Source: Chrysemys picta bellii (lineage: Eukaryota > Chordata > Testudines > Emydidae). From it: a DNA stretch of 64,000 nt. The translations under genes and the position numbers were made by a program. The stretch is taken from NCBI RefSeq assembly GCF_011386835.1, contig NC_088791.1, positions 127,138,943 to 127,202,942 on the forward strand. The letters run 5' to 3'. Below, one piece after another: positions 12,401-24,400 of the stretch (position 1 is its first letter; each line of letters begins with the position of its first letter). The notes under the pieces were generated by a model that saw only the letters and a program-made list of their open reading frames with translations, was not told where the DNA came from and did no database searches.

Positions 12401-15400
12401 ACCCTTGAATTCTCCATTTCATCAGTTAGGACTTTCTCCTGTTGTTTTTTCTCTGCTAACAATTCACTTTAAATCAAAATAAGGGAAGATGTGAGAAAAA
12501 TGTATCCCAATTATATTGTCTTAACTTTTCATTAATTTTATGAGTAGAGTGATTTTATTCCACAAGTGTGAGCCTCTGGGCTGAACTCAAAATCTTTATA
12601 TGGAAACAAGATTTTGATGCATGAAAGTCAAATGATGAAATAACAGATTTTACTAACAAACAAGTTGAACTGCTGCCATTTAGAAGATTTGACATCTATA
12701 CAATGTCATCTTTTGCTAAAATTAAGTGGTTAACCGAATATTTGTTCAGCTGTTCTAAAAAGACCAGACACTGGGCATAAGTGACCACTACGTTACAGAA
12801 GTTAAACCAAATACTTTTTGGCTTTCCTTTAGATGCACGTTTTTCAAATAAATAAAAAAAAGCTTCTATTTATTTTCCTGGTTATTTACAGGATTTTTTC
12901 AGCAAGTTACATAGGGATTTAGCCACACAACTCACATGGTTGGAAGCAGTAATATAAATGTTTCTAAATTGAGTCCAAAATCTGCTCTCAGGCCTGGTCT
13001 ACACTAGGCGTTTATGTCGAAGTTAGCGCCGTTAAATCGAATTAACCCTGCACCCGTCCACACTGCGATGCTATTTAGTTCGACATAGAGGTCTCTTTAA
13101 TTCGACTTCTGTACTCCTCCCCGACGAGGGGAGTAGCGCTAAATTCGACATGGCCATGTCGAATTAGGCTAGGTGTGGATGGAAATCGACGCTAATAGCT
13201 CCGGGAGCTATCCCACAGTGCACCACTCTGTTGACGCTCTGGACAGCAGTGCGAGCTCGGATGCTCTGACCAGCCACACAGGAAAAGCCCCGGGAAAATT
13301 TGAATTTGAATTCCTTTTCCTGTCTGGCCAGTTTGAATCTCATTTCCTGTCTGGACATCGTGGCGAGCACAGCAGCACTGGCAACGATGCAGAGCTCTCC
13401 AGCAGTGATGGCCATGCAGTCTGTGAATAGAAAGAGAGCCCCAGCATGGACTGATCGTGAAGTCTTGGATCTCATCGCTGTGTGGGGCGATGAGTCCGTG
13501 CTTTCCGAGCTGCGATCCAAAAGAAGGAATGCAAAGATCTACGAGAAGATCTCTAAAGACATGGCAGAGAGAGGATACAGCCGGGATGCAACGCAGTGCC
13601 GCGTGAAAATCAAGGAGCTGAGACAAGGGTACCAGAAGACCAAAGAGGCAAACGGACGCTCCGGATCCCATCCCCAGACATCCCGTTTCTACGAGGCACT
13701 GCATTCCATCCTCGGTGCTGCCGCCACCACTACCCCACCAGTGACCGTGGACTCTGAGGATGGGATACTGTCCACGGCCGGTTCCTCAGACATGTTAGGG
13801 GACGGGGAAGATGAGGAAGGAGATGAGGAGGGCGAGGCAGTTGGCAGCTCTCACAACGCTGATTTCCCCGACAGCCAGGATCTCTTCATCACCCTTACAG
13901 AGATCCCCTACGAAGCGTCCCCAGCCATTACCCCGGACACAGAATCTGGTGAAGGATCAGCCAGTAAGTGTTGTAAACATCTAAACATTTATTTTTAACA
14001 AAACAGGAATATTAACAATTAAAAGAATGGGTTGTTCATGATTAGTGTGCCCTAGGCGCTTAACGGTTTAGTAAGGGGCAGTGCAAGTTTTGAAAAGAAA
14101 TCTAGCAATGTCCGGTTTTCAGTGATTGTCCTGCACAAGCCGCTCTACTGTGTATTCCCTGCTACTGCAGCTACAGTAAAATGCGGTCTATATGTGCGGG
14201 GATAGAGCAGTAATCCTCCTGGGACATCTCGATGAAGCTCTCCTGGAGGTAACTTGAAAGCCGTTGCATGAGGTTCTTGGGGAGAGCGGCCTTATTGGGT
14301 CCTCCGAAGTACGACACGTTGCCGCGCCACGAGATTATCAGGTACTCGGGGATCATTGCTCTGCACAGCAGGGCGGCATACGGCCCTGGTCTTTGGAGGC
14401 TTTCCCGGAGCATTCTCTCTTTGTCGCTCTCGGAGATCCTCATCAGGGTGATGTCGGCCATGGTGACCTGCTTTTAATTAGGTAGGGGAATGTTAGTGTT
14501 GGGACTGCTTTCCCGTTCCTTTACAGAACTGTAACCGCTGGTTTGCAGCCACGCGGTGGAGGCGGGAGAGGGGCAGCCGAAAGGGATCGTTCCCGGGGAC
14601 AGCCGCGAGGGGGTGGGACAGGGGCAGAGTTCCCGCTTGCCGGATTGCTGGCAGCAGGGACTGACATTGATTTAAATGTGAAATGAGGCCAGTGGTAATA
14701 TAAAAGTTTTAAACTGCCACAAGTGTACGGCTTACCATGTCTGCCTGCAACAGAAATTCCGTTGTGCTGCCTCGCTTCTCAAATGTGCTGTTCAAGACCC
14801 CAGGCACAGAATGCGAAGGCCGAGAATTCGACCTTGTGCTGAGTGCGCATGTGAAAGGTGCTGTGCATGGTCTTGTTCACAGAGAAAGACTATGTTCTTT
14901 GTTCACAACTACATTTATCTTTCAGAGGAATTCACTCCCTTTTTCCCATTTCCACAGCCCCGTCTGCGACTGTCTCACAACCTAGCCTGGAATCACACTC
15001 CCAGAGGCTAGCGCGGATTAGGCGTAGGAAGAAGAGGACACGGGAGGACATGTTCTCTGAGCTTATGGCCTCTTCCCAAGCCCAGGCAGCACAGCAGACC
15101 CAGTGGCGGGAGAACTTGACCCGAATGCACCAAGCCAACATGGATCGGGAGGAGAGGTGGCGGCAGGAAGACCAGCAGGCGACTCTAACGCTGCTTGGAC
15201 TACTGAGGGAGCAAACGGACACACTCCGGCGCCTTGTGGATGTTCTGCAGGAACGGAGGCAGGAGGACAGAGCCCCGCTGCAGTCCATCTCTAACCGCCC
15301 TCCCCCGCCACCAAGTCCCATACCCACCTCACCCAAAGTGCAAAGAAGGAGAGGCGGCAGAGTCCCTGCTAACTCTCACTCCACCCCTGCAGAGAGCTCT

Positions 15401-18400
15401 AGTAGCAGAAGGCTCTCATTTCCCAAAATTTGAAAAGTTCTTTCCTTACCGCCTGACACAAGCCCACGTCCAAGTTTCACCTCCCAATGCCATGTGTAGT
15501 TGATAATAAAAAATTCGTTTCTGTTAACTACTGTTTCAATCATGTTCTTTTGGAGGAGGAGGGGAAAGGGGGTTGGAAATTGGACAGGACAGTCTCCTTT
15601 GGCAGGGTACATAGTCGGGGGCAGGCACAGCAGCAGGGCACATACACAGTGCAGTGATGCAGTGACTAGTTGCCCCGGTTAGTCTGGGAGGTTGTTTTGA
15701 TGTAATGTTGGGGGGGGTGGGTTGCTCTGTGACTTTGTGGCGGGGGAGGGCAGTTACAGATCTTAAGCGCCGGTCCTTAGACAGGATCACAGAGCCACAC
15801 AGCATGGGATCTGTAACCGTCCTCCCCCTGCCACAAAGTCAAATAGACCTCCCATACACACAGTCCCGATCAGGAGGGGTGACAGGCTCCGTTGAAACAA
15901 GCATCCCACCGCAGCGGAGCCTGTCAATCCTTGAGTTTAGAAGCTGCATTCGCATCACAACACTAGACCCGCCCCGCACCACAGTCTGCGTCCCAGTTTT
16001 AAAAAATTCCCGCTAAAACAGTATTAAAGAAAACGGTGTGCTTTAACAAAGTAGAACTATTTTTATTTCGACACGTGTGTTGGAGGGGGGGTGAAGGGGG
16101 TATGTAACTGGATAGGATAGTCAACATTACCTGGGTAAAGAAACGGGGGCAGGTTTAGCTTCTCAGTACACAAACTATAAAATCACAGGTTACCCTGCTC
16201 ACTCAGGAACTTTGCTTTCAAAGCCTCCCGGATGCACAGCGCTTCCCGCTGGTCTCTTCTAATCGCCCGGCTGTCTGGCTGTGAGTAATCACCAGCCAGG
16301 CTATTTTCCTCAACCTCCCACCCCGCCATAAAGGTCTCCCCCTTGCTCTCACAGAGATTGTGGAGCACACAGCAAGCTGCTATAACAATGGGGATATTGG
16401 TTTCGCTGAGATCACAGCGAGTCAGTAAGCTTCTCCATCTCCCCTTGAGACGGCCAAAAGCACACTCCACCACCATTCTGCACTTGCTCAGCCGGTAGTT
16501 GAAGAGTTCTTTTTCAGTGTCCAGGGCGCCAGTATAGGGCTTCATGAGCCAGGGCATTAGCGGGTAGGCTGGGTCCCCGAGGATGACTATAGGCATCTCC
16601 ACATCCCCAACAGTTATTTTGTGGTCCGGAAAGTAAATACCTTGTTGCAGCCGTCTAAACAGACCAGAGTTCCTGAAAACACGAGCGTCATGAACCTTGC
16701 CCGGCCATCCCACGTAGATGTTGGTAAAACGTCCCCTATGGTCCACCAGTGCTTGCAGCACCATGGAAAAGTATCCCTTTCGGTTAATGTACTGGGTGGC
16801 CTGGTGGTCCGGTGCCAGGATAGGGATGTGAGTTCCATCTATGGCCCCACCGCAGTTTGGGAATCCCATCGCTGCGAAGCCATCTATGATCGCCTCCACA
16901 TTTCCCAGGGTCACTACCTTTGGAAGCAGTACATCAACGATTGCCTTCGCTACTTGCATCACAACAACCCCCACGGTAGATTTGCCCACCCCAAACTGGT
17001 TCGCGACTGACCGGTAGCTGTCTGGCGTTGCAAGCTTCCACAGGGCTATGGCCACTCGCTTCTGTACACTCAGTGCAGCTCGCAACCGGGTGTCACTGCG
17101 CTTCAGGGCAGGGGACAGCAACTCACAAAGTTCCAGGAAAGTTCCCTTCCGCATGCGAAAGTTTCGCAGCCACTGGGATTCATCCCAGACCTGCAGCACT
17201 ATGCGGTCCCACCACTCAGTGCTTGTCTCCCGTGCCCAGAATCGCCGTTCCACGGCATCAACATGACCCATTGCCACTGTGATGTCCTCGGCGCTGGGTC
17301 GCCTGCTTTCTGACAGGTCTGTGCTACTCTCAGACTTCAGGACATCACCGCGGTGCCGTAGCCTCCTTGCCTGACTTTTCTGCATCTGCCTCAGGGAAAC
17401 CTTTATGATAAGCTGCGAGACGTTGAGAGCGGCCACAACTGCAGCGATGGTCGCAGCGGGCTCCATGCTCGGAGTACAGTGGCGTCCGCGCTGTCAATGA
17501 CTGGAAAAGCGCGCGAACTGTTTTCCCGCCGGCGCTTTCAGGGAGGGAGGGCGGGAGTGATGGACGGATGACGACAGTTTCCCAAAAGCACCCTCGACTC
17601 ATTTTGTTACCCAGAAGGCATTGCCGGCTACACCCAGAATTCCAATGGGCAGAGGGGACTGCGGGAACTGTGGGATAGCTGACCACAGTGCACCGCTTCG
17701 AATGTCGACGCTATCACCGTTAGTGTGGACGCACAAAGTCGAATTACTGTCCTTAGTGTGGACACACACGTTCGACTTTGCAATATCGATTACAAAAATT
17801 CGATGCAAGTAAAATCGAACTACTCTCGTAGTGTAGACAAGGCCTCAGATACATGCACACAGAGGGCATAACATGACCGTGAATCAATACAATTTACAGT
17901 TTTGCAAAAATGATCTGAAAAGTCTATGGCGAAATCATGTCCCACTTTACACACGTGCACAGGGCATAAGGTACTCCCTTGCTCACTTGTGCCTTGTGGG
18001 TCACAACATCCCTCCGCTGTGCTGCAGCTCCCCCTCCATGGCAGACCTCTGATCCATTCAAGTACAAGCCAGCACAGCTGAGCCAGTGTGAAAGGGGAAG
18101 CAATATGTGACAGCAAAAGAGGTGGTGCAGTTACTCTGCATACTCAAAACAGGGGCAGGAGGAAGATATGGACCAGGGAATAAACGGTGACCAATTCACA
18201 ATCTGGCCTCTATTCTGCTTCCAGGGAAGCAAAACTACTAAGCTGCATTCTGCCCTTTTATTCAAACCTTGTGGTAAATCCAGAATCTAGTCCATAATGA
18301 AGACACGATCCTCATATACTTATGAGGGAGAGGAAGAAATCACAAAAAACAAAAGAAGTGTGAAGTAACATCTGGGAGGACAGTAGAATCTGTCTTGAAA

Positions 18401-21400
18401 TCGGAATCAGAGGGGAGAGTCATCCAACACCCAAAATTATTGAAAAATTACAACTAAGGACAAATAAAAGGATTTAATGCAAGACAAATATTACTCTTAC
18501 ATTTAAAAATACACCTTAAAAAGGCAAAAAGACCAAAAACATCAAGACACTTGATCAGGGCCTTGGATAGACCAAGAAACTACCTACACTTGACCAGAGC
18601 AGTTTTCAACAATTTTTTTTATAATATGCAAAGTGTCTGAACTGCAATTTATTTTAATTTATTTAAAAAACAAATACACATACGTGCATGACTTGGTATA
18701 CTCCTCCAACTTCTCAATTCGTTTTTTGTGGTCTTCTATCTGTTCCACAACTTGCTTTATACTTTCCTAAACAACCATAAATAGGATGCAATTTACAAAA
18801 TTAAACAATTCTAAAGCCAATTTTCTAATACTATATATCACTAAATTTTCAGAGTGGGGCACTGATGTTTAGCTATATGGCTAACCTTAACCATGAAATA
18901 TCCACTGAAGTCAAGTCACAGCATACCACTTTGCATATTTAGTTGATAGATATTTCCCATGTGAATAATATACTATATCTACCAAATCTACACTATTGTT
19001 TTCAAGCCCATTAGTACAGAGATTCTTCAATGTGAATGGATCATGACACTTTCATAAATACTACTTGGTAATACCCTTTTAACATTTAGTTAAATACCAA
19101 AGTTTAGGATTTAAAACAAATGTAAAAGTTTTATAAAATCTGCTAATAGACTTGCTTTCTTTGTTTTATAAATACTTCAAATTTTAAAATCAAGTGTCTC
19201 TCTGCAGAATTTGAAACCCAACATCACAGCATTGTACTAGTGAATATGAACCAGCAAGTGAAATTACTAGTCTTTTTTCACTGTCCAAACTGAAGTACAA
19301 AAATTAAAACAAAAAGTGTCCAGTATATAGTGACAGGGAAATCAGATTTCAAATTCCTTCACTTTCATTAATCTGAATATTATAAAGTAGGTAAGGAAAT
19401 GAATATTTTGTTATTTGTAACCATACCGTGTTCCATCTAGTTGTTTCAAATATTAAAAAACATGAAGCAGACATCGGCTGTAAAACTTTGTCTCTTTAAA
19501 AAAAAAAGAAGAAAATGAAAATATGTTCACCTTGTGAAACGCAGTTGTGCTGTTCTGATTAATAGCTAAGAAAATGGAGGAAAGTTATTCAAACATACCA
19601 TTGCATTCTATTTATAATGGGTAAGAAAATTGTTTCAAAGCTCAGAACAATTCAGGGACACGGAGTTGCATTAGTTCCATTTTATGGTAGTAATTTTTAC
19701 TGGAATTCTGTTTATGTGAAATTCCAGAAAGAACTCTAGAGTATTGCTATGTGTCTTCTTTCCCTCAAATTTTTAAATGTGGATATGGACATCTCCAAAT
19801 GTTCAGATATGAGTTCATAAGAGAGAGACAGCTTCAGCTTCTTTCATTTCCTTTCATTCACTAAGTAAAGGAGACCAATCAGATTTCCAAAGAAGTGGGG
19901 ATAGTGAGAAGAGAGTGCAGTATCTAAAAGTCATTTAACTCTAAAAACAGCTACATGTAAGTAACATTTCTACTTAGAGAATTGCCTCTATATATTCTCA
20001 CTTGTGGAAGATTAAAAGCAGTACCCTCCCCCCTTCCCGGGCAAACACACAGTTGGAAGAGTTCTAATTTTAAAAATGACTGTTGAACTGCTCTTCTGAA
20101 AAAGGTATCTGTTGATGATTAGCAATCCAAGCAACTACTTTGGAAATCTATGCCAAGGAAACAGCGTGCACCAAAAAAGCAATGTTAGATATGAGCCCTT
20201 ACACCGTCCAACCCTGGAACATGAGCAAACTGGTATGTCCACTGAGAAAGTCTAATCCATTTTGAAGTATTTTGAATATATATGAAGATTCATCTACACC
20301 TTCTCTCAATGTCAAAAGATGAAGAAGCCCACATCCAGCTGACTCTGCACTTCATAGTAGCTGATAAAACTACAAGATTTTCACAGGGAGTTGGAAAAAA
20401 AAAATACTCAAATCCCAACTGCAGCGATGTTGCCAGGGAAAGGCAAGACTTTAAAATGGGACTCTGTCCTTTCTGTCTCCAGGTATAAAGGTCACACAGA
20501 ATGAACCTTGAGCAGGACACTAATCTTCTTCCGAAGAGAGAAAACAGCAAGTGCTCTGGTGCAATGTAAATATTTTATTATCACATGACACTTCTTGTTC
20601 GGATCTGTCATAAGTCAATGGTATAAGGAACCAGAAATGTTCACTTTTCTGTCTATGCAGTTGGCACAAAATCCACACGCTGGAGCTGAATTCCAAAAGC
20701 AGGCAGGAAATCAAAAAATTGTCCTGATCCCAAGAACACAAAAATCAGCCATAACAATATCCAGGTGGAAAGCGAACTACAATGGAAAAAAGGAAAAAGC
20801 TGACAAGACACACCATGATACTGCAGAGTCCAAACACTACAGTTGTCATGGTAAGAAGGAACTGAGGACAGTATGTATCTATCTCACTCTTAGCCCTGGT
20901 CTACACTACGAGTTTAGGTTGAATTTAGCAGCATTAGGTCGATTTAACCCTGCACCTGTCCACACGACTAAGCCTGTTTTGTTGACTTAAAGGGCTCTTA
21001 ATCGATTTCTGTACTCCTCCCCGACGAGGGGTTTAGCGCTAAAAATCGACCTCACTGGGTCGAATTTGGGATAGTGTGGACACAATTAGATGGTATTGGC
21101 CTCTGGGAGCTATCCCAGAGTGCTCCATTGTGACGGCTCTGGACAGCACTCTCAACTCAGATGCACTGGCCAGGTAGACAGGAAAAGCCCCGGGAACTTT
21201 TGAATTTCATTTCCTGTTTGGCCAGCGTGGCGAGCTGATCAGCACAGGTGACCATGCAGTCCCAGAATCGCAAAAGAGCTTCAGCTTGGACCGTATGGGA
21301 GGTACTAGATCTGATCTCTGTATGGGGAGAAGAATCCGTGCAGGCAGAACTCCATTCCAAAAGACGAAATGCCAATATATATGCCAAAATCTCCAAGGGC

Positions 21401-24400
21401 ATGATGGATAGAGGCTACGACAGGGACACACAGCAGTGCCGCATGAAAATTAAGGAGCCCAGGCAAGCCTACCAAAAAACAAAGGAGGCAAATGATCACT
21501 CCAGGTTAGAGCCCCATACATGCTGCTTCTATGATGAGCTGCTTGAAATTCTAGGGGGGGGCCCCTACCACTACCCCACCACTGTCCGTGGTCACATGCA
21601 AGGGGAGAGTCTCACGCAACAGGAATGAGGATTTTGTGGATGAGGAAGATGAGGAGGAGGAGGCTGAGGATCGTGCACAGCAGGCAAGCGGAGAATCCCT
21701 TCTCCCCGGCAGCCAGGAGCCATCACCCTGGAGCCAATACCCTCCCAATCCTCTCAAGGTGAGCTCCCGGACCATGAAGCCGGAGAAGGCACCTCTGGAG
21801 TGTACCTTTGTAAATATAATACAAGGTTTAAAAGCAAGCGTGTTTAATGATTAATTTGCTCTGAAGACTTGGGATGCATTTGTGGCCAGTATAGCTACTG
21901 GAAAAGTCTGTTAACGTGTCTGGGGATGGAGCGGAAATCCTCTAGGAACATCTCCATGAAGCTCTCCTGGAGGTACTCTAAAAGCCTTTGCAGAAGGTTT
22001 CTGGGGAGGGCAGCCTTATTCCATCCTCCATGGTAGGACACTTTACTACGCCAAGCCAGTAGCAAGTAGTCTGGAATCATTGCAGAACAAAGCATTGCAG
22101 CGAATGGGCCCCAGCTTTGCTGGCATTCAAGCAACATCCATTCTTTATCTCTCTGTGTTAGCCTCAGGAGAGTGATATCATTCATGGTGACCTCGTTGAA
22201 ATACGGGAAATTTGTTTAAGGGGACATTCAGAGGTGCCCCGTTCCTGCTGGGCTGTTTGTTTTTGGCTGAAAAGAAATCATCCCCACTGTTAGCCATGAG
22301 GCGGGGGGAGGCCCGTTCATGCTGAGCTGTTCGCGTTTGGCTGACAGGAATCTTCCCTGATACTAGCCACGCGGTTATGGGGAGGCTACAGGCACCCAGC
22401 CACTCCACCCCAGCGGATTGCCCAAGCAATGAAGGCTAAGCATTCAAAAAGCTTTTTGCTTTTTTTTTTAGAATATCAGGGTTGGAAGGAACCTAAGGAG
22501 GTCATCTAGTCCAACCCCCTGCTCAAACCAGGACCAATCTCCAGACAGATTTTTGCCCCAAATCCCTAAATGGCCTCCTCAAGGACTGAACTCACAACTC
22601 TGGGTTTAGCAGGCCAATGCTCAAACCACTGAGCTATCCCTCCCCCACAAAAAAGCCGTACAACAAGGCACTACTGGGAGTTGAACCCAGTGACCCCAGG
22701 ATCTCCTGTTTACCAGACAGGTGCTTTGAACTGTAGTGTGGCCTTGTCCTTCCCTCCTCTACCACCTTCTCAGTGCTTCCCTCCTGACCCACCCCTCCCA
22801 GGCTACCTTGCGAGTGTTCCCCCTATGTGTGTGATGAATTAATAAAGAATGCATGATTTTGAAACAATAATGACTTTATTGCCTCTGAAAGCAGTGATCG
22901 AAGGTGGGAAATCTGTTGGCTTACAGGGAAGTAGAGTCAACCAAGGGGGCGGGTTTTCATCAAGGAGAAACAAAGAACTGTCACACCGTAGCCTGGCCAG
23001 TCATGAAACTAGTTTTCAAAGCTTCTCTGATGCGCAGGGCAGCCAGCTGTGCTCTTCTAATTGCCCCAGTGTCTGGCTGTGCGTAATCAGCTGCCAGACA
23101 ATTTGCCTCAACTTCCCACCCCACCATAAATGTCTCCCCCTTACTCTCACAGATATTGTGGCGCACACAGCAATAACAATGGGAATATTGGTTTCGCTGA
23201 GGTCTAACCTAGTCAGTAAACTGCACCAGCAAGCTTTTAAATGTCCAAATGCACATTCTACCACCATTCTGCACTTGCTCAGCCTATAGTTGAACTGCTC
23301 CTTATTACTGTGCAGGGTGCCTGCGTATGGCTTCATGAGCCATGGGAGCAAGGGGTAGGCTGGGTCCCCAAGGATAACTATAGGTATTTCAACATCCCCA
23401 ATGGTAATTTTCTGGTCTGGGAATAAGTTCCTTCCTGCGCCTGTTCAAACAGACCAGAGTTCCTGAAGATGCAAGTGTCATGCACCTTTCCCGGCCATCC
23501 CACGTTGATGTCGGTGAAACGTCCCTTGCAGCACCATTGAAAAAAAAAGTACCCCTTACGGTTTACGTACTGGCTGCCAAGGTGGGCCGGTCCCAAGATA
23601 GGGATATGTGTTCTGTCTATCGCCCCACCACAGTTAGGGAACCCCATTGCAGCAAAGTCATCCACTATGACCTGCACATTTCCCAGAGTTACTACCCTTG
23701 ATAGCAGCAGCTCAGTGATTGCATTGGCTACTTAGATTACAGCAGCCCCCACAGTATATTTAACCACTCCAAATGGATTCCCGACTGACCGGTAGCTGTC
23801 TGGTGTTGCAAGCTTCCACAGGGCTATCGCCACTTGCTTCTCAACTGTGAGAGCTACTCTCATCTTGGTATTCTGGCGCTTCAGGACAGGGGAAAGCAAG
23901 TCACAAAGTTCCATGAAAGTGCCCTTATGCATGCGAAAGTTTCGCAGCCACTGGGAATCATCCCAGACCTACAACACTATGCGGTCCCACCAGTCTATGC
24001 TTGTTTCCCGGGCCCAGAATCGGCATTGCACGGCAGGAAACTGTCCCATTACCACCATGATGTCCAAATTGCCAGGGCCCCGTGCTTTGAGAGAAGTCTG
24101 TGTCTATGTCCTCATCGCTATTGTGATCATGCTGTTGTCGCCTCCTCGCCTGCTTTTGCAGGTTCTGCACACACTGCAGGATAATGCGCGAGGTGTATAC
24201 AATGCTCACAACAGCAGTGGTGAGCTAAGCGGGCTCCATGCTTGCTGTGGTATGGCGTCTGCAGGAGAGCAGAGTTGCAGCGGAAGCGGTGGATGACGAC
24301 AGTTAGCAGTCCTACTGTACCGTCTGCTGACAACAGCACCCAGGACATGACAGCAGCGGTGACGGTGAGCTGAGCTGAGCGGGCTCCATGCTTGCCGTGG

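Larger units (their letters stand above)
12991..17844 (-). mobile_element. PIF/Harbinger transposon copy 2 (4854 bp, apparently intact)
   Basis: Ends GGCCTGGTCTACACTA and TAGTGTAGACAAGGCC, flanked by TCA duplications (12988-12990, 17845-17847). All three genes are open: spliced Myb/SANT-like (+), ORF3 (-), DDE transposase (-). Both long genes have AATAAA signals in the short convergent gap. It sits in SMC1B intron 8 in the same orientation as copies 1 and 3. Known Harbinger elements need two proteins, a Myb-like DNA binder and a nuclease; the third ORF is extra. Confidence 0.95.

Noticed and set aside
14737..14985. ORF in the Myb-gene intron of Harbinger copy 2, also seen in copy 1 (8082-8357)
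   Set aside because: Runs into exon 2 in a different frame, is not similar in frame between copies near its end, and is absent from copy 3; probably intron or promoter sequence for ORF3.
16621..17282. Plus-strand ORFs opposite the Harbinger transposase
   Set aside because: Shadows of the strongly coding minus strand.
22667..22743. Functional tRNA gene
   Set aside because: Short D arm, 9-nt duplication before the T arm and a GGT anticodon not used by vertebrate tRNA-Thr.
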